NCBI RefSeq assembly: GCF_003116095.1
Contig: NZ_LGRA01000018.1
Coordinates: 57,447-121,446, forward strand
Direction: 5' to 3'
Length of the DNA: 64,000 nucleotides
DNA from: Azospirillum sp. TSO35-2
GTDB taxonomy: Bacteria > Pseudomonadota > Alphaproteobacteria > Azospirillales > Azospirillaceae
Each line of letters begins with the position of its first letter. Position 1 is the first letter of the stretch. The position numbers and the translations under genes were made by a program. Shown in pieces: positions 36,564 through 44,385 of the stretch. The notes beneath the pieces are model-generated. The model worked only from the letters and a program-made list of their open reading frames with translations, ran no database searches and was not told the DNA's origin.

Positions 36564-37487
36564 TCAATAGCCGCGCTGCCGGTCGACCAGCCCGACCGGG
36601 TCCTGCCCGGCGAAATGCCGGCGCAGGTTGGCGATGACCGCCTGGGCCGCGCTCTCCGGCTGGGTGACGCTGGCGACGTGCGGGGTCAGCAGGATGTTCG
36701 GATGGATCCAGAAGGGATGGTCGGCCGGCAGCGGTTCCGGATCGGTCACGTCGACCACGGCCCCGGACAACTGGCCGCTGTCGAGCGCGTCCAGCAAGGC
36801 CGCATGGTCCAGCTGCGGCCCGCGCCCGGCATGGACCAGACCGGCCCCCCTGGGCAGCGTGGCGAACAACCGGGCATCGAGAAACCCGCGGGTGTCGGGG
36901 GTCAGCGGCAGCAGAACGATCAGGATGTCGGTCTCGGCCAGCATCGCGTCGAGACCATCCGCGCCATGGTGGCAGGCCACGCCGTCGATCTGGCGTGGCG
37001 AGCGGCTCCAGCCCGACAGCGGGAAGCCGAAGGGCTTCAGCCGCTCCAGCACCGCCTGACCCAGCACGCCCAAGCCCAAAATGCCGACCCTGCGCTGTGC
37101 CGCCTGCGGTTGGGGCCGGGTGCGCCAGACGCGGTCCGCCTGCTGGGCGCGATAGGCCGGCATCTGGCGATGCAGGGACAGCACGGCCAGCGTCACGTAC
37201 TCCTGCATCATGCGGACGATGCCGTCCTCCAGCATGCGCACCACCTTCACAGGATCGGGCAGGGCGGACATCGTGAACTGGTCCACCCCGGCCCCGATGG
37301 AAAAGACGATCTCCAGATTGCGGTAGCGGGCGAGGTTGTCCGGGATGGTCCAGGTGATCAGGTAGCGCACGTCGTCGGGATCGACGCCGGCCGGGTCCAT
37401 GGAGAAGGGCAGGTCGGGCAGTTCGCGGGCGAAGGCCTCGGCGAAGACGGCGCCGCGCGCGGCATCCGAATTGAACAGGAAGGTCAT
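36564..37487 (-). CDS. 2-hydroxyacid dehydrogenase (glyoxylate/hydroxypyruvate reductase A type)
   Basis: NAD(P)-dependent reductase of 307 residues of the GhrA group. The cofactor motif [16 protein letters not shown] is near residue 136, a variant of the GxGxxG fold, and the C-terminal catalytic His is in [13 protein letters not shown]. It probably interconverts a keto acid and its hydroxy acid. The start at 37487 lies at the beginning of homology (MTFLFNSD). It is second in the operon, 53 bases after the deacetylase gene. Confidence 0.9.
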   Translation of the reverse strand: MTFLFNSDAARGAVFAEAFARELPDLPFSMDPAGVDPDDVRYLITWTIPDNLARYRNLEIVFSIGAGVDQFTMSALPDPVKVVRMLEDGIVRMMQEYVTLAVLSLHRQMPAYRAQQADRVWRTRPQPQAAQRRVGILGLGVLGQAVLERLKPFGFPLSGWSRSPRQIDGVACHHGADGLDAMLAETDILIVLLPLTPDTRGFLDARLFATLPRGAGLVHAGRGPQLDHAALLDALDSGQLSGAVVDVTDPEPLPADHPFWIHPNILLTPHVASVTQPESAAQAVIANLRRHFAGQDPVGLVDRQRGY

Positions 37488-37540
37488 GGATGTTCCTTGG
37501 GGGCGTCCCTGTGGCGATGCGCGGCTGGTTCGAATGACGG

Positions 37541-38665
37541 TCAAAGACGGCAGCGCAGGCCCAGCGCCTCGATCATCGACTGGCAGGCGTTCAGTTCCTC
37601 GACGAGGATGTGTTCGTTGGGACGGTGCGCCCGCGCGATGTCGCCGGGGCCGCAGATGATCGCGTCGATCCCGGCGGTCTGGTACAGACCGGCCTCCGTG
37701 CCATAGCTGACGGCGGCCAGCGGTTCCTGTCCGGTCAGCTCCTCCAGCAGGCGGGCCAGCGGCGAGCGGGCGGCCAGGAACAGGGCGGGGTAGGCGCCGG
37801 TCTGCGTCCAGTCGACGGCGAAGCCGCGCTCCTCCAGCCGCACCGCCGCCGCGCGCACCGGCTCCAGCAGGGTGACGGGGTCGACCCCGGCGATGGCGCG
37901 GGCCTCGAACTCGGCGGTGCAGGCATCGGGGATGATGTTCACCGCCAGCCCGCCCTGGATGGTGCCGACCTGAAGCGAGGAATAGGGGGGCTCGAAGACC
38001 GAATCCAGCGGCCCCTGGGTCAGCCGGTCGGCCTGGGCGACGGCGGCGGTCAGCGCGTCGGCCATGGCGTGGATGGCGTTCAGCCCCTGGTCGGGGCGGG
38101 AGGAGTGGCCGGATCGTCCGCGCACCGTCAGCCGGGCCGCCGCCTTGCCCTTGTGGGCGCGGATGGCGCGCAGGCCGCTCGGCTCGCCGACGATGACGCC
38201 CAGCGGCGGCGCGCACAGGTCGGGCAGATGCGGCAGAAGATGCGGTGCGCCCTGGCAGCCGGCCTCCTCGTCATAGGTGAAGGCGAAGTGGATCGGCCGG
38301 GCGAGCGGGGCGGCGGTCAGGGCCGGCAGCGCCGCCAGCGCCGCCGCGATGAAGCCCTTCATGTCCGAGGTGCCGCGGCCGTAAAGGCGGTTGCCGTCGG
38401 CGCGCAGCCGGAACGGCTCGCTGGTCCATTCGGGCTCGGTGGCGGGCACCACGTCCATGTGGCCGGACAGGACATAGCCCGGAACCATCGCCGGACCGAT
38501 GGTGGCGAACAGGTTGAACCGGTCGCCCTCCGGTCCCGGCAGGACCCGGACGCGGGCCCCGGTGGCTTCCAGAACGCCACGGATCCCGTCGACGATGGCG
38601 CCGTTGGGGGTCCCGACGACGGAGGGAAAGGCGATCAGATCCTTCAGGATGTCGATCACGGTCAT
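37541..38665 (-). CDS. M20 family deacetylase (acetylornithine deacetylase ArgE-like)
   Basis: Metal-dependent amidase of 374 residues. The metal ligands are in [21 protein letters not shown] and DEEAGCQGA (general base Glu), with a late [11 protein letters not shown] carrying the last His. The length and dimerisation insert match ArgE, which removes acetyl from N-acetylornithine. As first gene of a catabolic operon flanked by two GNAT acetyltransferases, it more likely removes an acyl group from a pathway intermediate than serves arginine synthesis. That is an inference. Confidence 0.9.
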   Translation of the reverse strand: MTVIDILKDLIAFPSVVGTPNGAIVDGIRGVLEATGARVRVLPGPEGDRFNLFATIGPAMVPGYVLSGHMDVVPATEPEWTSEPFRLRADGNRLYGRGTSDMKGFIAAALAALPALTAAPLARPIHFAFTYDEEAGCQGAPHLLPHLPDLCAPPLGVIVGEPSGLRAIRAHKGKAAARLTVRGRSGHSSRPDQGLNAIHAMADALTAAVAQADRLTQGPLDSVFEPPYSSLQVGTIQGGLAVNIIPDACTAEFEARAIAGVDPVTLLEPVRAAAVRLEERGFAVDWTQTGAYPALFLAARSPLARLLEELTGQEPLAAVSYGTEAGLYQTAGIDAIICGPGDIARAHRPNEHILVEELNACQSMIEALGLRCRL

Positions 38666-38795
38666 GACGGCCTCACCTTGTCCCGTGCTGCGCGCTGTGG
38701 GCGCGGGGAGTCGTTGCGGTTCTGCTGGTGTGTGGAGAGGGGCGGCGGCCTTGGCGGCTCCGGCACTCACGATCTTAGCGGGGACGCGCTCCATT

Positions 38796-38812
38796 CCATG
38801 CTGAATGCATGG
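38796..38812. promoter_or_regulatory. Candidate operator CCATGC-N5-GCATGG
   Basis: Perfect 6-base arms around TGAAT, midway between two divergent catabolic units. The size and symmetry suit a dimeric regulator. No matching copy was seen elsewhere in the window, so this is tentative. Confidence 0.35.
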
Positions 38813-38956
38813 GCGATTTGGATGATTGTTGTGTCGTCCCGACGCTTTGCGGTGATTTGTGCGGTGGGTACCCCGGTAATCTCGGGACGCGGTTGGTGGC
38901 TCAGGCGTATCGGTTGACCCAAAGGAGCACCGCCTCACGCACTAGAAACTCCGGGC

Positions 38957-38962
38957 AGGAGG
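38957..38962 (+). promoter_or_regulatory. Ribosome-binding site deciding a TTG start
   Basis: AGGAGG, the strongest possible Shine-Dalgarno core, 5 bases before the TTG at 38968. It decides that start against upstream candidates that lack such a site. Confidence 0.65.
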
Positions 38963-38967
38963 ACGCT

Positions 38968-39891
38968 TTGAGCGAACGCGGGCTGGATGATGGATCGGGG
39001 GACGGTGCGTTACCGCCCTCCCTGACGGTCGACGCCTTCGACGCGCGGATGGCCGACGTCGCCGACATCGACCTGGAGCGCTTGCAGGCGCTGTCGATCT
39101 CGGTCGGCTGGCCGCACCGCGCGGAGGATTGGCAGTTCGCGCGCGAGGTCGGGCACGGCTTCGTCGCGCTCGATGAGATCGACCGCGTCCTGGCGTCGGC
39201 GATGTGGTTTCCCCATGGCGATGACTTCGCGACCATCGGCATGGTGATGACCTCGCCCCGGCTGCAATCGCTGGGGGTCGGCGAATGGCTGATGAAGCGG
39301 GTGCTGTCGGCGTCGGCGGGGCGAACCTACCGGCTCAACGCCACCCGCGCGGCGCTGGCGCTGTACCGCTCGCTCGGCTTCGTGGCGAACCGGACCGTGT
39401 TCCAGTGCCAGGGCGAGGCACGGCGGAGCGACCAGCCTGCCTCCGGGCAGCCGGTGCGCCGGCTGGAGGCGGGCGACCTCGCGGCGGTGACGGCGCTGGA
39501 CGCGCGCGCCTTCGGGACCTCGCGGGCCGGGCTGATCGCGCGGCTGTTCGAGCAGTCGGTCGGCTATGGTCTGGAGCGGGAGGGCGCGCTGGCCGCCTTC
39601 GCTCTCTGCCGTCCTTTCGGCCGCGGCCATGTCGTCGGTCCGGTGGTCGCCGGGCTGGACGAGGACGCGGTCGCCGTGGTCCGGCCCCATGTGGACGAGC
39701 ATGACGGCCGATTCCTGCGTCTGGACACCCATCTGGACGACGGGATCTTCCCGCTGTTCGTTGCCCGGTCGGGCCTGCGCATCCACGACACGGTCCTGAC
39801 CATGTCGCTGGGCGCGCCGCTGACCGATCCGGCGACCCGCGGGCCGGACCGCCCCGTCACCTTCGCACTCGCCACCCAGGCCCTGGGTTGA
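38968..39891 (+). CDS. GNAT acetyltransferase, tandem-domain, second copy
   Basis: Acetyltransferase-like protein of 307 residues, same architecture as the one at 28800. The first GNAT domain has the acetyl-CoA loop around SPRLQSLGVGEWLMKRV and LYRSLGFVANR. A second GNAT-like half follows (ALDARAFGTSRAGLIARLFE). It ends FALATQALG, and the early GWPHRAEDW matches QWPHRLDDW of the first copy. The TTG start has a perfect ribosome site. Its stop lies close before the exporter gene, so the two are one unit. Confidence 0.85.
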   Translation: MSERGLDDGSGDGALPPSLTVDAFDARMADVADIDLERLQALSISVGWPHRAEDWQFAREVGHGFVALDEIDRVLASAMWFPHGDDFATIGMVMTSPRLQSLGVGEWLMKRVLSASAGRTYRLNATRAALALYRSLGFVANRTVFQCQGEARRSDQPASGQPVRRLEAGDLAAVTALDARAFGTSRAGLIARLFEQSVGYGLEREGALAAFALCRPFGRGHVVGPVVAGLDEDAVAVVRPHVDEHDGRFLRLDTHLDDGIFPLFVARSGLRIHDTVLTMSLGAPLTDPATRGPDRPVTFALATQALG

Positions 39892-39926
39892 GCCGTCACC
39901 GGCTTTTTGAGAAGGATGCGCCGATC

Positions 39927-40916
39927 ATGCCGGGACAGACGCCGGAACCCTCCGCCGGCCCGCAGTCCGAACCCGTGCCCGAACCGAGGCCCCAGCCAAC
40001 CCGCGCGCCAACGTCATCCGGCAATCGCAGCGGGGTGGTGCTTCGGCTGGTGTCGGCCGGGCTGTTCGTGGTGATGTCGCTGTTCGTCCGGCTGGCCACC
40101 GTCGAGGCTCCGATCGGACAGATCGTCTTCTACCGCAGCGCCTTCGCCCTGCCGCCGATCGTCGCCTATCTGATGTGGCGCCGGCAATTCCCGTCGGCCT
40201 TGAAGACGCGGCAGCCGGTCGGGCATCTGAAGCGCAATCTCTTTGGCGGTGCGGCGATGGTGCTCTCCTTCGTCTCGCTGGCCTATCTGCCGCTGGCGCT
40301 GGCGACCGCGCTGGGGTTCCTGGCGCCGCTGATCGCGGTGCCGGCCGCCGTGCTGTTCCTGCGGGAACGGCCGAGCGCCGTGGCCATCGGCGCCGCGCTC
40401 GCCGGTTTCGCCGGGGTGGTCCTGATGCTCGCCCCGGCTTTCGAAGGGCCGACGCTGGATCGCAACACCATCATCGGGGTGGCGGCCGGGCTGGCGATGG
40501 CGGTCGCCACCGCTGCGGGGCGAGTGCAGATCAAGACGCTGACCGCGACCGAGGCGCCGGGGACCATCGCCTTCTACTTCGCGGCCCTCTGCGCGCTTGG
40601 CGGTCTGGCGAGCTGGCCGTTCGGCTGGATCGCTCCGACGGGACTGTCGCTGGCCTGTCTCGTCGGGGCGGGCATCTCCGGCGGGTTGGCGCACATCACC
40701 ATGACCGAGGCGATGGCCCGTGCGCCGGTGTCGACCCAGGCGCCGTTCGATTACACCGCCATGCTGTGGGCGCTGATCCTCGACGCGCTGATCTTCGGCT
40801 TGCTGCCGTCGCCGGTCAGTCTGGCCGGAGCCGCAGTGATCGCCGCCTCGGCGCTGGTGGTCCCCCTGGCCGGCCGGTTCGCCGCCCGGTCCGAAGCGCT
40901 GGGCTCCGCCCGCTGA
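39927..40916 (+). CDS. EamA/DMT superfamily transporter
   Basis: Inner-membrane protein of 329 residues with about ten hydrophobic helices in two EamA repeats (first from VLRLVSAGLFVVMSLFV, with FYRSAFALPPIVAYL; second from IIGVAAGLAMAVATAAGR, ending GAAVIAASALVVPLAG). A ~35-residue Pro-rich cytosolic tail precedes the first helix. Relatives export amino acids or metabolites. Coupled to the acetyltransferase gene, it could export an acetylated compound. An in-frame TTG at 39888 overlaps the GNAT stop, but the ATG at 39927 with GAGAAGG before it is preferred. Confidence 0.88.
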   Translation: MPGQTPEPSAGPQSEPVPEPRPQPTRAPTSSGNRSGVVLRLVSAGLFVVMSLFVRLATVEAPIGQIVFYRSAFALPPIVAYLMWRRQFPSALKTRQPVGHLKRNLFGGAAMVLSFVSLAYLPLALATALGFLAPLIAVPAAVLFLRERPSAVAIGAALAGFAGVVLMLAPAFEGPTLDRNTIIGVAAGLAMAVATAAGRVQIKTLTATEAPGTIAFYFAALCALGGLASWPFGWIAPTGLSLACLVGAGISGGLAHITMTEAMARAPVSTQAPFDYTAMLWALILDALIFGLLPSPVSLAGAAVIAASALVVPLAGRFAARSEALGSAR

Positions 40917-40952
40917 GGACCGCATCCTGACCGGCGGGCCGCGGCGGCGCGG

Positions 40953-42074
40953 TCAGGATTGGCCGACGGTCTGGAAGCGGTCGATGCGGAAGTCGCGCAA
41001 CGGCGTGTCGGTGCCCCCGGTGGCGATGACCTCCGCCATCACGTCGCCGACGCCGGGGCCGAGCTGGAACCCGTGACCGCTGAAACCGAAGGCGTGGAAC
41101 AGCCCCGGCGTCGTCGCCGACGGACCCATCACCGGCAGCTTGTCGGCGACATAGCCCTCGCAGCCCGACCAGGTGCGGATCACCGTCACATCGGCGATGG
41201 CCGGCAGCAGCCGGATCAGGCCGCGCAATTGTCCGGGCAGCCGGGCCGGGTCCGCCTTGGCGTGGCCGGGGTCGAGCGGCACCGCCACACGCTCGGCCGC
41301 ACCGCCGAAGACGATGTTGCCGCGCTCCACCTGACGCAGATAGCCGTCGCCGCCCGCGCGTGACCACATGCCCACCACCGGCAGGATCCGGTGCGGCAGC
41401 GGTTCGGTGACGCCCATCTGCGGCCCGTACGCCGACATCGGCACAGGCTCGCCGAAGCCGGCGGCGATTCGGGCACCCCAGGCGCCGGCGGCGTTCAACA
41501 GGCAGTCCGCGGCAAAGCGGCCCCGCTGCGTCACCGCTTCGAAGCCCGAACCGGTCGCCGATACCTCCACCGGCCCGCATTCCTCGACGATCTCGGCCCC
41601 CAGGCGGCGGGCGGCGTCGGCGAAGGCCGGCGCGATCAGGCGCGGGTTGCCGCTGCCGTCCTGCGGTGAGAAGGACGCGGCAATCGCCGCCGGCCCCAGC
41701 CCCGGAAAGCGGCGGCGGATCTCCGGCGGCGTCAGCTCCTCCAGCTCCAGCCCCCAGGGCCGCGCGTCGGCGATGTAGCGGCGCATGTCGTCCAGCCCGC
41801 CCTCGTCGAACACCAGCCGCAGATGGCCGGTGGCGCGGAACTCCACGTCGCGGCCCAGCAGCCGCTCCGCCTCACCCCACAGCGCCCGCGACCGGTGGGC
41901 GAGCGGCAGTTGCGGCAGATAGCGCCCGCTGCGGCGGATGTTGCCGAAGGACGCCACCGTGGCGCCCGAACCGACGCGGTTGCGTTCCAACAGAGTGACG
42001 CACAGGCCGCGCCGGGCCAGGAAGAAGGCGGCGGCCGATCCCATCAACCCGCCGCCCAGCACGATAACCCTCAT
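40953..42074 (-). CDS. DAO-type FAD oxidoreductase (opine/amino-acid oxidase B-subunit-like)
   Basis: Flavoprotein of 373 residues. The FAD motif VIVLGGGLMGSAAAFFLARR begins at residue 3, followed by LLERNRVGSGATVASFGNIR, and the C-terminal DAO motif is FGFSGHGFQLGPGVGDVMAE. The size and motifs match the beta or B subunit of octopine/nopaline oxidase, HcnC and sarcosine oxidase. It is divergent from the hyuAB unit, whose last two genes encode the matching partner subunits, so a three-subunit enzyme is likely. A strong GGGAGAGG site precedes the ATG. Confidence 0.9.
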   Translation of the reverse strand: MRVIVLGGGLMGSAAAFFLARRGLCVTLLERNRVGSGATVASFGNIRRSGRYLPQLPLAHRSRALWGEAERLLGRDVEFRATGHLRLVFDEGGLDDMRRYIADARPWGLELEELTPPEIRRRFPGLGPAAIAASFSPQDGSGNPRLIAPAFADAARRLGAEIVEECGPVEVSATGSGFEAVTQRGRFAADCLLNAAGAWGARIAAGFGEPVPMSAYGPQMGVTEPLPHRILPVVGMWSRAGGDGYLRQVERGNIVFGGAAERVAVPLDPGHAKADPARLPGQLRGLIRLLPAIADVTVIRTWSGCEGYVADKLPVMGPSATTPGLFHAFGFSGHGFQLGPGVGDVMAEVIATGGTDTPLRDFRIDRFQTVGQS

Positions 42075-42208
42075 CGACCTCTCCCCCATGCGGGCGGACG
42101 CGGCTCCGCCCCATCGGTCAGGCTGCCCACGACCGGCCGGCGGGTCAAAGACGGGTTGGGCATGATCCCATAAGGCCGGGCTATGGATCGGGCTGTTGGA
42201 GGCACGGT

Positions 42209-42227
42209 GCATAAGTCCGCCTTATGC
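42209..42227. promoter_or_regulatory. Candidate operator GCATAAG-N5-CTTATGC
   Basis: Perfect 7-base inverted arms around TCCGC, inside the 245-base divergent region between the oxidase gene and hyuA. The ATAAG-N5-CTTAT core is the kind of dyad bound by LysR- or GntR-type dimers. No regulator gene is directly adjacent; the nearest are the LysR and Lrp genes near 18-21 kb. Confidence 0.5.
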
Positions 42228-42319
42228 GTTTGCCGTCATTGGGTCTTAGACCGCCCTCGGCCCGCCATGTCAGCTTTTCCCCAGATCAGACACACGCCGA
42301 CTTGCGGAAGGACTATCAA

Positions 42320-44380
42320 ATGGACGGGGGAATGGGTGAGGCCGATTGGAAGGTCGGCGTCGACATCGGCGGGACCTTCATCGATTTCTGCGCGCTGGAC
42401 ACCCGGTCGGGCCGGGTGGCGTCGCTGAAGGTGCTGACGACGCCGGACGATCCCGGTGCGGAGCTGATGACGGGCCTGTCCCTGCTGGCCGAGCGCGAGG
42501 GGATGGACCCGCGCGCCGTCACCCGCTTCGTGCACGGCACGACGGTGGGGATGAACACGGTCATCCAGCGCAAGGGCGCGCCGCTGGCGCTGCTGACCAA
42601 CGCAGGCTTCGAGGATGTGATCGAACTCGCCCGGCTGCGCATGCCCGACACCTATTCCCTGTTCTGCTCGCGCCCCGACCAGCTGGTGGCGCGCGACATG
42701 GTCTTCGGTATCCCCGCCCGCCTGCGCTCCGACGGGACCGAGCGGCAGGCCCCCGACATGGCCGCCGTCGCCGATGCCGTTGCCGCACTGCGGGCCAAGG
42801 GTGCGGTGGGCGTCGTCGTCTCCTTCCTCCATTCCTGGCGCGACGGCGGCCACGAGACCGCGGTGAAGGAGGAGATCGCCCGGCTCGCCCCCGACCTGTT
42901 TGTCTTCACCTCGGCCGAGGTCTGGCCGGTGATCCGCGAGTATGAGCGGACGACGACCGCGATCCTGAACGCCTATGTCCATCCCCGCATCTCCGGCTAC
43001 CTGTCGGCCCTGGAGGAGCGGCTGGCCGGCCGCGCCGTGCCCGCCCGCCCGCTGCTGACCAAATCCAACGGCGGCGTGATGAACGCGGCGGAGGGCAAGC
43101 GGGCCTGCGTCCACATGCTGCTGTCCGGCGCCGCGTCGGGCGTCAACGGCGCGGCGTGGCTGGCCCGGCAGGCAGGGGAGCCGCGCATCCTGACGCTCGA
43201 CATCGGCGGCACCTCGGCCGATTTCGCCCTGATCATCGACGGTCAGGCCCAGTTCGGCGTCGGCGAGATGATCGGCGAGTTTCCGCTGCACATTCCGTCG
43301 GTGTCGGTCAGCTCGATCGGCATCGGCGGCGGGTCGATCGCCAGCGTCGACGGGCAGGGCGTGCTGCGCGTCGGTCCTGAATCCGCCGGATCGACGCCCG
43401 GTCCGGCCTGCTACGGCCGCGGCGGCGAATGGGCGACGGTGACCGACGCCATGGTGGTGTGCGGCTGGCTCGGCCACAGCCAGATGGCCTACGGACAGTT
43501 GCAGATGGATGCGGGACTGGCTCGGGCCGCCGTCGGTCGTCTGGCCGACCGGCTGGGCCGTTCGCTGGAGGCCACCGCCCAGGCCATCCTCGACGTCGCG
43601 GTGTCGGAGATGTTCGCGGAGGTCGAGAAGATGGCCGCGCGCGCCGGCGTCGATGTGCGGGACTTCGCGCTGATGCCCTTCGGCGGAGGCGGCCCGATGC
43701 TGGGGGTGTTCCTGGCGCGCGAGCTGGGGATGCCGCGGGTCGTCGCGCCGCGCTGGCCGGGTGTGGTGTCGGCGCTGGGCGGTCTGGTCGCCGACCTGCG
43801 CGGCGATTTCGTCCGCACCCTGTTCGCCGAGCTGTCCCCCGGACTGATGCCGGCGCTGCGCGAGGCGTTCGCCGCGATGGGCGCGGAGGGGCGCGACTGG
43901 CTCGCCGCCCAGGGTCATTCCGGTGCCGCCGAGTTGCTGATCGTCGCCGACATGCGCTATGCCGGCCAGAGCTATGAGATCGAGACGCCGCTGAACCCGT
44001 CCTGGCTGGACGGCGACGACCCCGGTGCCATCGCCGACGCCTTCCACGCGGCGCACGCCCGCCTCTATGATTTCGATGACCCGGACGGGCGGATCGAGAT
44101 TGTCAACCTGCGCCTGTCGGCCATCGGCAGCGGTCCGGCGCTGCACTTCCCCACAGCAGGGGAGGACGATTGCGCCGCCTCGGCGGAGCGAACGGTCCCG
44201 GTCTACACCGGCGGCGCCGTGACCCCGGTCGGGCTGTACCGCCGCGCGGATTTGCAGGCCGGCGCGCGCTTCCAAGGGCCGGCCATCGTCGCCCAGGAGG
44301 ACACCACCTTCGCCATCCCGGCCGGGACCGACGCCCGCGTCGACGCGCACCTCAACCTCCACCTGACCTTTGCGGAGTGA
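42320..44380 (+). CDS. hyuA: Hydantoinase/oxoprolinase subunit A
   Basis: ATP-dependent ring-opening enzyme subunit of 686 residues. The N-terminal Hydant_A_N domain shows VGVDIGGTFIDFCALD, FVHGTTVGMNTVIQRKGAP and later an actin-like LTLDIGGTSADFALI. C-terminal parts include FGGGGPMLGVFLARELGMPR and DMRYAGQSYEIETPL. The family cleaves hydantoins, N-methylhydantoin, 5-oxoproline or acetone-type substrates with ATP. GGAAGG lies 8 bases before the ATG at 42320. Translation passes directly to subunit B. Confidence 0.93.
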   Translation: MDGGMGEADWKVGVDIGGTFIDFCALDTRSGRVASLKVLTTPDDPGAELMTGLSLLAEREGMDPRAVTRFVHGTTVGMNTVIQRKGAPLALLTNAGFEDVIELARLRMPDTYSLFCSRPDQLVARDMVFGIPARLRSDGTERQAPDMAAVADAVAALRAKGAVGVVVSFLHSWRDGGHETAVKEEIARLAPDLFVFTSAEVWPVIREYERTTTAILNAYVHPRISGYLSALEERLAGRAVPARPLLTKSNGGVMNAAEGKRACVHMLLSGAASGVNGAAWLARQAGEPRILTLDIGGTSADFALIIDGQAQFGVGEMIGEFPLHIPSVSVSSIGIGGGSIASVDGQGVLRVGPESAGSTPGPACYGRGGEWATVTDAMVVCGWLGHSQMAYGQLQMDAGLARAAVGRLADRLGRSLEATAQAILDVAVSEMFAEVEKMAARAGVDVRDFALMPFGGGGPMLGVFLARELGMPRVVAPRWPGVVSALGGLVADLRGDFVRTLFAELSPGLMPALREAFAAMGAEGRDWLAAQGHSGAAELLIVADMRYAGQSYEIETPLNPSWLDGDDPGAIADAFHAAHARLYDFDDPDGRIEIVNLRLSAIGSGPALHFPTAGEDDCAASAERTVPVYTGGAVTPVGLYRRADLQAGARFQGPAIVAQEDTTFAIPAGTDARVDAHLNLHLTFAE
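44374..44377 (+). promoter_or_regulatory. Ribosome-binding site favouring the GTG at 44386
   Basis: GGAG inside the end of hyuA, 8 bases before GTG at 44386. An alternative GTG at 44377, overlapping the hyuA stop as GTGA, lacks a comparable site. Confidence 0.45.
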
Positions 44381-44385
44381 CGCCT

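Larger units (their letters stand above)
38666..38967. other. Divergent intergenic region with a dyad
   Basis: 302 bases between the deacetylase operon and the GNAT-exporter unit. It holds the start regions of both and the dyad at 38796-38812. The frame of the GNAT gene is open through part of it but not protein-like. Confidence 0.6.
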
